In this document: in pieces, positions 25,573 to 35,251 of the stretch
Position numbering within the stretch: the stretch's first letter is position 1
Layout: each line of letters begins with the position of its first letter
Origin: Pseudomonadota bacterium
GTDB lineage: Bacteria; Pseudomonadota; Gammaproteobacteria; Steroidobacterales; Steroidobacteraceae
Length of the DNA stretch: 64,000 bases
Reading direction: 5' to 3'
NCBI GenBank assembly: GCA_021807675.1
Contig: JAKBCR010000007.1
Coordinates: forward strand, 1-64,000
Translations under genes and position numbers: made by a program
Notes under the pieces: generated by a model
Database searches by the model: none
What the model saw: the letters and a program-made list of their open reading frames with translations, nothing else
What the model was told of the DNA's origin: nothing

Positions 25573-28395
25573 TCAAGCGATGCTTTGCAGCCCCTGCGCA
25601 ATCCCACCCGCGCTGGCGAGAAGGGCTTCGAAGAGGTCGCGGTCGCGGCGGCCACCCGCCCGCCAGCGCTGGAGCAGATCCACTTGCATGAGATTCATCG
25701 GATCGATGTAGGGGTTGCGCAAGCGGATCGAGCGCTGCAGCGTCGGCTCGCTGTCGAGCAAATCCGTGCTGCCCTTCAGCCACAGCACGTGCTCGCGCGC
25801 CCGGTCATACTCGGCGCGGATCTCGGCCGAGAATCGCCGCAGCGGCAGCGGTGCGAGCGCCTCGTAAGCCGCCGCGATCTCCAGATCGGCACGCGCGAGC
25901 ATCGTCTCGACGTCATCGATGAGATTGCGCAGGAAGAACCACTCCGAGTAAGCCGCGCGCAACCGCTCCGCCCCGTGCCGTGCGATGGCCGCGGCGAGAC
26001 CCGTGCCGGCACCGTACCACCCGGGAAGCATGTGACGGGTCTGAGTCCATGCGAACACCCAAGGTACCGGCAGAAGCCTCTCGATGCTGTTGCCGTCCTC
26101 GCGGTGCACCGGCCGCGAGCCGACCTGCATCCGCTCGATCACATCGATTGGTGTCACCGTGCGGAAATAGTCGTTGAACTCTTCGTCGCCGTAGACGAGA
26201 CGCCGGTATGCCTCCCGGCTCTGCGTCGCCAGGGTCTCGGCGCACTCGAGGTGGGCGGGGCCGTCTGCGGGTTCATTCGGGTTGGCGGGGGCTGATCTCA
26301 GAGCCGCGGTCGCGGCATCGCCGCCGGTGACGGTCGCGAGGCTGAGTGCGTTGAAGGCGCGCTCCAGGGTGCGCATCGCGATCGGCCGCAATCCATAGCC
26401 CTGCTTGACCGTCTCGCCCTGCTCGCGCAGGCGCGCGAACCCACCGAGGGTACCGGCGGGCGCCGACCTCACCAGCGCGTCGATGCGGTCGCCGCCGCGG
26501 GCAATGCTGCCGCCGCGCGCATGGAACACCAGGTATCTCTCGCCCTCGGACGCGGGCATTTGCGCGAGCGCCCGCTGCGCCTGATGGACGGCGTAGCGCG
26601 ATGCGCATAGGCCTCCCTCCTTGTTGCTGTCGGAGTAGCCGAGCAACACGCATTGGCGTCGCTCGTGAGCCTCCACGTGGCGGCGGTAAGCCGGCTCGCC
26701 GAGCAGCTCGCGCAGGATCTCACCGCACCTCTCCAGTGCCGCCAGAGATTCGAACTGCGGCGCGATGTCGAGCGCAACCTCGCCGGTTCGTTTGTCGTAG
26801 ACCGATGCCCAGCGGGCGAGAGTCAGCGCAGCCAGCACATCGTCGGCGCCCTGGGCGCCACTTACAATGAAGTAGCCGACGGCATCAGGTCCGTAGCGAT
26901 GTTTGGCCTGGGCGAATGCCTCGAAGACGGCAAGGTTCCGCTTGCCCAAAGCGTCGAGCTCGACACGGGGACCGGCGTCTTTCTCGAGACTCTCGGCGAG
27001 CAGGCGGCGACGCTCCGAGCTGGGGCGGGTGAGCCACGCTGGATCGTCGTTTCCACGGGCGATGATCTCATGGAGCACGCTAGCATGCTGCCGCACATCG
27101 AGACTCGCCAGGTGAAAGCCGAACGTGTCGATGCGGCGCAGGAGGCGGCGTATGTAGAAGAGGCCGGCATTGGCGCCCTTGTTGGCGGCGAGGCTCTCTG
27201 CGATGAGCTGCACGTCATCGCGGAGCTGACGGGCGCTCTCGTAGCCGTTGGCGCGTCCCTCGTAGGTGAGGCGCAGCCGCTCTCCGATCTGCGCGAGAAA
27301 CACCCGGTACGGCATCCGGTCGTGCCGGGCCGGGGTCATGCTGCGCGCGCTCGGCGCCAGCGTCATGTAGTCCTCCACGCGCTGGGTCAGCTCAGTGGAG
27401 ACGGCCACGCGACCGGCACTCTGAGACAGCCGCTGGGAGAGCTTGCGGCAATCCTCGAAGTAGCTGTTGAGGATCACCTGCTGCTGTCGGGCCAGCGTCT
27501 CGCGGATGGTTTTGGCGTGCACGTCCGGGTTGCCGTCCATGTCGCCACCTACCCACGAGCCGAAGCGCAGAATGGGCGGGAGCTCGATGGAGTCGGCTGG
27601 GACGCCGTAGTGCTTCTCGAGCGCCTGCGCGATCTCCTCGTAAAACTCAGGCACGGCGCGATACAGGATCTCGATCAGGTAGAAGAGGACCTGCTCGCGC
27701 TCATCCCCCACGGTCAGCCGCTCGCGCGGCAGCTCCTCGGTCTGCCAGGCCGTGGTGAGCTCGATGCGAATGCTGCTCCAGAGATTGCGCGAGTCCTGCG
27801 GTGTCAGCATCGGATCGAGCCGGTCGAGCAGATGCTGCGCCACGCGCTGCTGCTTGCGCAGCAAGCTGCGGCGGGTCGACTCCATCGAATGCGCCGCAAA
27901 CACGGGCTCGATGCGCAGCTTTCCGATGAGCGCGAGAACCTCCTCGAAGCCCAGCCCGTGGGCTCTCAGGCTCGCGATGCCATCTTCCACCCCCGAGGGT
28001 TGCGGGCGACCGCTGTCCTGACGGAAGTATTCCCGGCGGCGGCGGATACGATGGACCTTCTCCGCCAGATTGACGGCCTGAAACCACATCGAGAAGGCCC
28101 GGACGAGGTCGCGGGCGAGCGCTGGCGGGCGGTCGCGGACCGAGGCGGTGAGCTCGAGCGCCGCCTGGCTGTCGCCCTCGCGGCGGCGGATCGCGGCCTG
28201 GCGATCGAGCTCCACCAGCTCGAAGAGCTGCCGGCCGCCCTGCTCGCGCAGGATCTCCCCGATCAGTGCGCCGAGCGCGTGCACGTCCTCGCGCAGGGCC
28301 TCGTGCTTCGGTGGAAAATGAATGTCGCTGCGGCTCACGAAGCCGCGGATAGTAGCAGGAAGGAGCCTGGTTGCCCCATGATCGCGCTCAGCCAC
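25573..28395 (-). CDS. ppc: Phosphoenolpyruvate carboxylase
   Basis: GSWVGGDMDGNPDVHAKT; LLGYSDSNKEGG; FHARGGSIARGGD; C-terminal TVNGIAQGLQ-like end. Confidence 0.96.
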   Translation of the reverse strand: MAERDHGATRLLPATIRGFVSRSDIHFPPKHEALREDVHALGALIGEILREQGGRQLFELVELDRQAAIRRREGDSQAALELTASVRDRPPALARDLVRAFSMWFQAVNLAEKVHRIRRRREYFRQDSGRPQPSGVEDGIASLRAHGLGFEEVLALIGKLRIEPVFAAHSMESTRRSLLRKQQRVAQHLLDRLDPMLTPQDSRNLWSSIRIELTTAWQTEELPRERLTVGDEREQVLFYLIEILYRAVPEFYEEIAQALEKHYGVPADSIELPPILRFGSWVGGDMDGNPDVHAKTIRETLARQQQVILNSYFEDCRKLSQRLSQSAGRVAVSTELTQRVEDYMTLAPSARSMTPARHDRMPYRVFLAQIGERLRLTYEGRANGYESARQLRDDVQLIAESLAANKGANAGLFYIRRLLRRIDTFGFHLASLDVRQHASVLHEIIARGNDDPAWLTRPSSERRRLLAESLEKDAGPRVELDALGKRNLAVFEAFAQAKHRYGPDAVGYFIVSGAQGADDVLAALTLARWASVYDKRTGEVALDIAPQFESLAALERCGEILRELLGEPAYRRHVEAHERRQCVLLGYSDSNKEGGLCASRYAVHQAQRALAQMPASEGERYLVFHARGGSIARGGDRIDALVRSAPAGTLGGFARLREQGETVKQGYGLRPIAMRTLERAFNALSLATVTGGDAATAALRSAPANPNEPADGPAHLECAETLATQSREAYRRLVYGDEEFNDYFRTVTPIDVIERMQVGSRPVHREDGNSIERLLPVPWVFAWTQTRHMLPGWYGAGTGLAAAIARHGAERLRAAYSEWFFLRNLIDDVETMLARADLEIAAAYEALAPLPLRRFSAEIRAEYDRAREHVLWLKGSTDLLDSEPTLQRSIRLRNPYIDPMNLMQVDLLQRWRAGGRRDRDLFEALLASAGGIAQGLQSIA

Positions 28396-28400
28396 GCTCC

Positions 28401-30374
28401 TCAGCCGGCCAGCAGGACGGACTCCGCGCGCTCGAGCTCCTCCGGCTGCCCGTAGATCACGATGACATCGCCGTCCCGCAGCACGGTATCAGCGTTCGGC
28501 TCTCGCCCCAGGATCCCCTGACGACGGATGCCGGTGAAAGTCACGCCAACTCCGCGGCTGCGCACGTCACGCAGGGTCCGTCCCACCGCCCAGGCCCCGG
28601 GGGGCAACACCACGGATTTGATCTCTTCACGGAACTCGTGACTCTCATCGAGCGGCCGGGCGTCACCGCGACGGATGATATTTCTGAGGACGGCGTAACG
28701 ATGGCTTCGGATGTCACCGAGCGTGCGGATGACCCGCGACACCGGAACGTGCAGCAGCATCAGAACGTGGGAGACGAGCATCAGGCTCGCCTCGAACGTT
28801 TCCGGCACCACGTCGGTCGCACCTGCCTCCTGCAGTTCCTTGATGCGGGCGTCGTCCTGAGTGCGCACCAGCACCGGGACGTCCGGCCGTAAGCGGCGAA
28901 TGCTGTGCAGGATGCCCACGGAAGTTGCGGGATCCGAGAAGCTGATCACGACGACGGTCGCCGTGTCGAGGCCCGCCTTCGCGAGGATCTCCTCATCGGC
29001 CGAGTCGCCGAAGATGACCGGATCGCCGGCTTGGCGCGCCGCGGCGATCCGTCCCGGGTCGAGATCGAGCGCGATGTACTCGAAGCCTTGCGATTCGAGC
29101 ACGCGTGCCACGTTCTGACCGACGCGCCCGAAACCGCAGAGAATGACGTGATCGCGCCTTCCGATCTCTCCCGTCGCGGCGCTCTCGCGGTCGAAGGCGG
29201 TGCGCGGCGGCCCCGATTCCCGCAACAGCAGGCGCGCGATGCTTTTGTTGTTGTTGATGATCAGCGGACTCAGGATCATCGAGAGCACGATGGCTACGAG
29301 GAGGGGCTCGCCGAAGCTCGCCGGAATGAGGCGAGTCGCGAGAGCGATCGTGCCGAGCGCAACGCCGAACTCACCGCCGATGGAAATCACGATGCCCGTG
29401 CGCAGTGCCTTGAATCGTGAGCCGGTGAAGGGGCGGGCCACGAGGGCCGCGATCGTGCTCTTCAGGATGACTATGGCTGCGAGCCAGTAGACGACCGCCC
29501 CCAGCTCCCCCGCAAGGAGATGCACATCGAGGAGCATCCCGACGGAAACGAAGAAGAGCCCGAGCAGGATGTCGCGGAACGGGCGGATGACCGACTCGAT
29601 CTGGTGCCGATACTCGGTCTCGGCGAGCATCATCCCGGCGAGAAAGGCCCCCAATCCGGGCGAAAGTCCTGCAAGGCTCGCCACCCAGGCGGCGGCCAGT
29701 ACGACCAGAAGCACGGCAAGCGTGAAAAGCTCCCGCAGCCGGCTGTGGGCTATCTCGTGAAAGAGGGGTCGCAGCAGCCAGCGTCCGGCGGCGAGCACTG
29801 CCCCGACCGCCAGCACGCCCCCCGCCACCGCCGCAATGCCTGCCCGCAGGTCGAAGCGGCCGGGACCCGCGGTGAGCGCCGATGCAAGCGCTAGAAAGGG
29901 GACGAAGGCAAGGTCCTGGAAAAGAAGCATGCTGAAGGCGAGCCGTCCGTGGGTGCGGTTGAGCTCGGCGCGCTCGGTGAGCTGGTGCAGCAGGATGGCG
30001 GTCGAGCTCATGGCGAGCGCGCCGCCGACTACGACCGCCGCCGGCCAGGGAACGCCGCTGAGCCGCGCAAGCACGGTGAATACGGCCGCGGTCGCGGCGA
30101 CCTGTGCGGAGCCCAGCCCGAATACCTCGCGGCGCATGGCGATCAGGCGCGGCAGGGCGAACTCGAGGCCGAGCGTGAACAGGAGGAAGACGACGCCGAG
30201 ATTCGCCAGCAGCCGCGTCGTGGCGGTGCTGTCCACCACGGCGAGCGCATGGGGCCCGAGCGCCAGGCCGACCAGCAGATAAGCAACGATGGTCGCCAGC
30301 CCGAGCCGCCGGGCGACGGTGACGAGCAGCACCGAGGCGGCGATCAGGATCAGGACTTGGCTGAGCGGCTGCAT
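28401..30374 (-). CDS. Kef-type CPA2 cation:proton antiporter with RCK/TrkA domains
   Basis: 12-TM N-terminus; RDHVILCGFGRVGQNVARVLESQGFEYIALDLDPGRI NAD-binding motif; C-terminal TrkA_C-like segment. Confidence 0.92.
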   Translation of the reverse strand: MQPLSQVLILIAASVLLVTVARRLGLATIVAYLLVGLALGPHALAVVDSTATTRLLANLGVVFLLFTLGLEFALPRLIAMRREVFGLGSAQVAATAAVFTVLARLSGVPWPAAVVVGGALAMSSTAILLHQLTERAELNRTHGRLAFSMLLFQDLAFVPFLALASALTAGPGRFDLRAGIAAVAGGVLAVGAVLAAGRWLLRPLFHEIAHSRLRELFTLAVLLVVLAAAWVASLAGLSPGLGAFLAGMMLAETEYRHQIESVIRPFRDILLGLFFVSVGMLLDVHLLAGELGAVVYWLAAIVILKSTIAALVARPFTGSRFKALRTGIVISIGGEFGVALGTIALATRLIPASFGEPLLVAIVLSMILSPLIINNNKSIARLLLRESGPPRTAFDRESAATGEIGRRDHVILCGFGRVGQNVARVLESQGFEYIALDLDPGRIAAARQAGDPVIFGDSADEEILAKAGLDTATVVVISFSDPATSVGILHSIRRLRPDVPVLVRTQDDARIKELQEAGATDVVPETFEASLMLVSHVLMLLHVPVSRVIRTLGDIRSHRYAVLRNIIRRGDARPLDESHEFREEIKSVVLPPGAWAVGRTLRDVRSRGVGVTFTGIRRQGILGREPNADTVLRDGDVIVIYGQPEELERAESVLLAG

Positions 30375-30420
30375 GGGCGCATTTTATGGGCTCCCCATGC
30401 AGGAATCTGATTCCCGATCA

Positions 30421-30563
30421 GCGCGAAAGCAAATGAGCGAGCGGGCTCCGGCCCGCCGGGCGATGCCCGCCGCTCAAAGTTGCTCGAGACAACTTTGCGG
30501 GCGTCGAGGGCCCGAAGGGCTCGGCGCCGGATGCGCCGAGCGAGCGCCTTCGGGCGACCTCGG
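30421..30563 (+). repeat. Hairpin repeat family A, divergent copy 5 (multi-hairpin chain)
   Basis: GCGCGAAAGCAAATGAGCG, GCGGGCTCCGGCCCGC, CGGGCGATGCCCG, CAAAGTTGCTCGAGACAACTTTG, GGCGCCGGATGCGCC, CGCCTTCGGGCG. Confidence 0.65.
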
Positions 30564-30571
30564 GCCGATGA

Positions 30572-31159
30572 TCAAACGCTTGGCCGCTCGAAGCGGTGCG
30601 GGCCAGCCAATGGACCCACCGGAAAGTCCTCCACACGGAGCTCATCGCCGGTGTCCAGATCTCGTGCCTCGGGCATCGGCTGGCGCCCCTCCAGGAGCTC
30701 GAGCAGCGTCTCTCTCGCACGGGCGACGCGGCTCTTGATCGTTCCCACCGCGCATCCGCAGATCAGCGCCGCCTCCTCGTAGGAGAAGCCGCTCACGCTT
30801 ACCAGGATGAGCGCCGTGCGCTGCCCGGGCGACAGCGAGGCGAGCGCACGGTTCAGGTCCCGGAGCTCGAGCTTGCCGTCGTGGTCCGGGGGCACGCTCG
30901 GCTCCGGAAGCAGATCGATGTCCATGCCCTGCGCCTCGAACTTGCCGCGCCGAAGCTGCGAGTAATGCTCGTTGCGCACGATGGTGAACAGCCACGCCTT
31001 GAGGTTGGTTCCCGGCCTGAAGCGCTGAATGTTGTTGATCGCGCGCATCAGCGCTTCCTGAACCAGATCGTCCGCGCGCACGCCGTCGCGGCAGAGCGAG
31101 CGAGCGAAAGTATGAAGCTGCGGCATCAGAGCCACCATGTCGTCGGTCACCATTTGCAC
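30572..31159 (-). CDS. ECF-type RNA polymerase sigma factor
   Basis: RADDLVQEALMRAINNIQRFRPGTNLKAWLFTIVRNEHYSQLRR (sigma2); LSPGQRTALILVSVSGFSYEEAALICGCAVGTIKSRVARARETL (sigma4). Confidence 0.94.
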   Translation of the reverse strand: MQMVTDDMVALMPQLHTFARSLCRDGVRADDLVQEALMRAINNIQRFRPGTNLKAWLFTIVRNEHYSQLRRGKFEAQGMDIDLLPEPSVPPDHDGKLELRDLNRALASLSPGQRTALILVSVSGFSYEEAALICGCAVGTIKSRVARARETLLELLEGRQPMPEARDLDTGDELRVEDFPVGPLAGPHRFERPSV

Positions 31160-31286
31160 CCCTTCCCCAGCCCCGCAACGGGCTCGATTCGTGTTTCACT
31201 GGACATGCGGGCAAGTTAATTGCTGCCGGGCTCCGGTGAAGTCGGCAAAGGGCGCGGAACGGATGGGGGTGGCTTCCCAAGCTCGT

Positions 31287-31302
31287 GTCGGACGATTCCT
31301 AC
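31287..31302. promoter_or_regulatory. 16-bp dyad box GTCGGACGATTCCTAC, copy 1 (upstream of the ECF sigma gene)
   Basis: Identical 16-mer at 38646-38661; imperfect dyad GTCGGA-N4-TCCTAC. Confidence 0.55.
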
Positions 31303-31495
31303 CGCGGGCAGGGCCCCTCGCCTCGCCGACAGAGCGGCGGCGGATGCCGACCTGGCGAGCGCCCGCGCCTCGAGCGGCAAGGCGCAGCAGTCGGCGGATC
31401 AGGTGCGCCACAGCCTGGACACGCTGAAGCAGCAGCTGCAGCAGAGCCAGAGCCCCTCCGGCGATACCGGCGCCGGCGCGAGCGCCGGACCCCAA

Positions 31496-32866
31496 CTAGG
31501 CTCGGCGGAAGTCCACGGCGGGAAGCTGCATGGAGCGACGGTACTTGGTTACCGTCCGCCGCGCGACCTTCACACCCCGGTCGGCCAGGAGCTCCGTGAG
31601 CTGCACGTCGGAGAGCGGGTTGCGTCGGTCCTCGGCGGCAATGAATTCCCGCAGCAGCGCGCGGATCGCCGTCGCGGAGCACGAGCCGCCGCTCGTCGTG
31701 GCGAGCTGCCGTGAGAAGAAGCGCTTGAAGGCAACTACACCGCGCGGTGTCGCCATGAATTTGTGGCTGGTGGCGCGCGATACCGTCGACTCGTGAAGCC
31801 CGAGCTCATCGGCGATCTCGCGCAGCGTGAGCGGCCGCATCGCAAGGTCGCCGTACTCGAAGAAATTCCGCTGCCGGGCGACTACCGCCTCGGCCACCCG
31901 CTGAATGGTGAGGAAACGCTGCTCGAGATTGCGTACCAGCCAGCGCGCCTCCTGCAAGTGCTGGGCGAGCAGAGCGGTTTCGCCGTCGCGCGCCTGGCGG
32001 AAGTAATCGGCGTATTGCTGGTTGACGCGAATGCGGGGATAGATCGCGGAGTTGACCGTGACCACCCAGCGCTTTTTCTCCTTGCGCACGATCACGTCCG
32101 GGACGATCGCACGAGGCTCGAAGGTGCCGACCTTCGACCCCGGGCGCGGGTCGAGGCTGCGGATCAACTCCATGGCGAGTCGCAGGTCCTCTTCGGAGCA
32201 GCCGAGCGCATCGAGAAGACGGGTGTTGTCTCTCGCGGCCATCATGGACAGCCTGTTCTGTACCACCTCGAGGGCGATGTTTCGTCCGGGAGTATCCCGA
32301 TCCATCGCCTCGAGCTGCAGCGCGAGACACTCCCCGAGGCTCCGTGCGGCGATGCCGCTCGGCTCGAGTGTCTGCACGATGCGCAGCGCCGTCTCGAGCT
32401 CTCCGGGCGCGGCGCCGGGCACCAGCGCCGAGACATCCTCGAGCGGCAGACGCAGGAAGCCGTCGTCGTCCAGCGCGTCGATGATCAGGTTGGCGAGCAC
32501 GTGGTCGCGTTCCGTCAACCCGAGAAGAAGCAGCTGCTCCCGCAACGAGTCATGCAGAGTCGAGGGAGACGCGGTCCATTCGGTCCAGTCGGGCGTCTCC
32601 TCACCGCCACCACCACCGCCGCCGCTCGAGGAGAAATCCAGGTCCGCCCGGGAGCTGTCCTCGGCCGCCTCCTCGCGCTCCGCTCGCGGATCCGGCGATT
32701 CCGCCGATTCGGCGCTTTCCTCCAGGAAGGGATTCTGCGCGATCGCCTGGTGCAGTTCTTGCACGCATTCCAGAGCGGAAAGTTGAAGCAGCTTGACCGA
32801 CTGCTGCAGCCGAGGTGTCAGCGTGAGCTGCTGCTTCAGGCGCAGTCCCAATACGGCATTGGACAT
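31496..32866 (-). CDS. rpoN: RNA polymerase sigma-54 factor
   Basis: MSNAVLGLRLKQQLTLTPRLQQSVKLLQLSALE; ILDE-like LTLREIADELGLHESTVSRATSHKFMATPRGV; RpoN box ARRTVTKYRRSM. Confidence 0.96.
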   Translation of the reverse strand: MSNAVLGLRLKQQLTLTPRLQQSVKLLQLSALECVQELHQAIAQNPFLEESAESAESPDPRAEREEAAEDSSRADLDFSSSGGGGGGGEETPDWTEWTASPSTLHDSLREQLLLLGLTERDHVLANLIIDALDDDGFLRLPLEDVSALVPGAAPGELETALRIVQTLEPSGIAARSLGECLALQLEAMDRDTPGRNIALEVVQNRLSMMAARDNTRLLDALGCSEEDLRLAMELIRSLDPRPGSKVGTFEPRAIVPDVIVRKEKKRWVVTVNSAIYPRIRVNQQYADYFRQARDGETALLAQHLQEARWLVRNLEQRFLTIQRVAEAVVARQRNFFEYGDLAMRPLTLREIADELGLHESTVSRATSHKFMATPRGVVAFKRFFSRQLATTSGGSCSATAIRALLREFIAAEDRRNPLSDVQLTELLADRGVKVARRTVTKYRRSMQLPAVDFRRA

Positions 32867-32998
32867 TCGAGGAGCCCTCTCTAACAAGTCAGTACCGCCC
32901 CCGTCCCGGTGGCGCAGCATGCCGCCGGGGAGAACTTGCAAGGGCGTGTAAGAACACCATGCGCGCCCCGCCCTGGCTCAAACTCCCGTACGAGCGAC

Positions 32999-34672
32999 AT
33001 GACATCAATTCACGACGACGACCCCGGTTCCCGCTCAGATGCGGCGCACGCGCGAGCGGCGTGCCCGCTACCTCCCGAGTGCGAGCGACTCGCGCGCCGC
33101 AAGGACGAGCTGGAGGCGGTTCTCGCGGCGGGCCGCATCGGCTATTGCCGCCTGCACGCGCCCGATTTCGCGTTGAAGGCCAATTCGCAGTTCAAGGCCG
33201 AATGGGGCTGGGCTCCGGATGAGCCGCTGTCCTGGGACGCCGTGGAGTCGCGGGTCGATGCGGAAGATCGTGGACGGCTCGCCGAGGCGGTGCGACTGGC
33301 GCTGAAGGGCATGGCGCGCCTGGACCTCACGGTGCGGGTATGGCCGGCGCAGGGGCGGGAAGAGATGCGCTGGCTCGCGCTGCAGGGCTGTCTGTCCAGG
33401 GGAGGGGATGATGAGGACTCCGCGGAACTCATTCTCATCTCGCGCAACGTAATGAGCGAGCGCAGGGTACTCGAGGAGCGAGGCCGGCTCCTGGAGCGCG
33501 AGCGGCAAGCGCGCGAGTCGGCGGAAGCCGCCAGCCGCTCCAAGGACGAGTTCCTGTCGGTGATATCCCACGAGCTGCGCTCGCCGCTTAACGCCATTCT
33601 CGGCTGGAACCGCATTCTCGCGCTGAAGTGTGGCACTGACTCGCAGGTCGCAGCGATCGTCCCGCGCATCGAGCAGAGCGCGAAGGCGCAGCTGAAAATG
33701 GTGAACGAGCTGCTGGATCTCGGACGCGTGAGCACCGGGAAGCTGAAGGTGGAGCCTCGCACCATGCAGCTCGCGAGAGTGGCACGGCATGCGATCGACC
33801 TCGCGAGTCCGGCGGCGGCCGCCAAGGGGATCGAGATCGTGACCTCGTTCGCCCCGGGCGCCGGTGAGCTGCAGGCCGACCCCGACCGCCTGCAGCAGGC
33901 GATCGGGAACCTGCTTTCCAACGCGGTGAAATTCACCGGGTCCGGGGGCCGCATCGCCGTGGGACTGCGCGATGACGGCGCATTCACGGAGCTCACGGTG
34001 GAGGATAGCGGCCAGGGAATTGCGCTCGATCTTCTCCCACAGATATTCGAGCGCTTCAGGCCGGATGAGGACTCGAGCCTCCGCCAGTCCTCGGGCCTCG
34101 GGCTCGGTCTGACGCTGGTCCGAGAGATCGTGGCTCTCCATGGAGGCTCGGTTTCCGCACATAGCGCCGGACCCGGTGCCGGTGCGACCTTCAGGATCCG
34201 CTTGCCCGCGGCGCGATTGCCTGAAGAGCCGCCCGGACCGGCTGACGGCGTGCAGCGCGAGTCGCCGGAGCGGCGGCAGACGCTCGAAGGGTTCACGATC
34301 CTCGTCGTTGACGATGAGTTGGAAGCACGCACCGTGGTTGCGGAGATGCTTCGGCTGGCGGGTGCCGCAGTCACCGTCACCGACTCCGCGCGCTCGGCAC
34401 TGCGGCAGCTGCAGGCGCAGGGAGCTCACTTCGACATGATCGTCAGCGATATCGGCATGCCGGTGGAGGATGGCTACACTCTCGTGCGCAAGCTGCGCTC
34501 GAGCCAGGCCGGCAGAGGGATGCTCGCCGTTGCCGTGACCGGCTACGTGTCCCGCAATGACGTCGCGGCGGCGATGGCTGCGGGTTTCGACCTGCACGTG
34601 CCGAAGCCGGTGGACTTCGACACCTTCGTGCCGCTGGTCCGTCGCCTGGCCAACCAGCGCCGCTCGGGCTGA
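32999..34672 (+). CDS. Hybrid sensor histidine kinase (PAS-HisKA-HATPase_c-REC)
   Basis: KDEFLSVISHELRSPLNAILGW H-box; QAIGNLLSNAVKFT; GLGLGLTLVREIVALHGG; C-terminal TILVVDDELEARTVV...PKPVDFDTFV receiver. Confidence 0.93.
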   Translation: MTSIHDDDPGSRSDAAHARAACPLPPECERLARRKDELEAVLAAGRIGYCRLHAPDFALKANSQFKAEWGWAPDEPLSWDAVESRVDAEDRGRLAEAVRLALKGMARLDLTVRVWPAQGREEMRWLALQGCLSRGGDDEDSAELILISRNVMSERRVLEERGRLLERERQARESAEAASRSKDEFLSVISHELRSPLNAILGWNRILALKCGTDSQVAAIVPRIEQSAKAQLKMVNELLDLGRVSTGKLKVEPRTMQLARVARHAIDLASPAAAAKGIEIVTSFAPGAGELQADPDRLQQAIGNLLSNAVKFTGSGGRIAVGLRDDGAFTELTVEDSGQGIALDLLPQIFERFRPDEDSSLRQSSGLGLGLTLVREIVALHGGSVSAHSAGPGAGATFRIRLPAARLPEEPPGPADGVQRESPERRQTLEGFTILVVDDELEARTVVAEMLRLAGAAVTVTDSARSALRQLQAQGAHFDMIVSDIGMPVEDGYTLVRKLRSSQAGRGMLAVAVTGYVSRNDVAAAMAAGFDLHVPKPVDFDTFVPLVRRLANQRRSG

Positions 34673-34675
34673 ATG

Positions 34676-34963
34676 TCAGATGCCCGACTGCCAGGTGCTC
34701 GGCATGCCGGCGGTCTCGATCGGCTGCTCGATCGTGAGACAGGCCGCCCGCGCCTCCGGCTGCGCGCGCAGACTGTGCGGTGTGGAGTTGAGGAAGGTGT
34801 ACATGAGAGTCGTGTTGGGGCGCGAGCTATGGAGCTGCTCCTCCACCCTGTCGATGAGCCGCTGGAGATCCTCCTGATCGCACCACGGAAAGGTCATCCC
34901 CGTCACGACGCTCTGCACCGAGCTGAGGGCCTGGTGTATGGCGGCTTGCGTCTCCCCATCCAT
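34676..34963 (-). CDS. Hypothetical protein, 95 aa
   Basis: MDGETQAAIHQALSSVQSVVTGMTFPWCDQEDLQRLIDRVEEQLHSSRPNTTLMYTFLNSTP...; protein-like; downstream of the sigma-54 promoter at 35171-35186. Confidence 0.6.
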   Translation of the reverse strand: MDGETQAAIHQALSSVQSVVTGMTFPWCDQEDLQRLIDRVEEQLHSSRPNTTLMYTFLNSTPHSLRAQPEARAACLTIEQPIETAGMPSTWQSGI

Positions 34964-35110
34964 AGGCAATAATTTGAACCTGGCGATCTGCGAAAGCGAG
35001 TTCTCAAGCGCCCGACCCAAGCGCCCCGGTAAGGGCCGCGAGACCAAATGAGTCACGGGCTCCGCGCTCGGCTGAATTGCCGCCGCAGGGAGCCTTGAGC
35101 CGGCAGGGAT

Positions 35111-35147
35111 GCAAAAAAGGAGCGGGCTGGTCGCACCACAGCCCGCC
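35111..35147 (-). terminator. Rho-independent terminator (GCGGGCTG...CAGCCCGC + TCCTTTTTT)
   Basis: 8-bp GC stem 35122-35129 / 35139-35146 with a T-run on the minus strand. Confidence 0.7.
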
Positions 35148-35170
35148 AAACGGGGGGTCTTGCCCACTCT

Positions 35171-35186
35171 TGCAACACCCGTGCCA
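35171..35186 (-). promoter_or_regulatory. Sigma-54 (-24/-12) promoter
   Basis: TGGCACGGGTGTTGCA on the minus strand, exact fit to TGGCACG-N4-TTGCA. Confidence 0.75.
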
Positions 35187-35251
35187 GTAGCCCTTTGACT
35201 GGTGAAATGGGGCTCTGAGCGGGGGACGACCCGTACCCGGCACGGAAAGCT

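Noticed and set aside
26653-28455. 600-aa plus-strand ORF antisense to ppc
   Set aside because: Antisense shadow of ppc; no recognisable motifs
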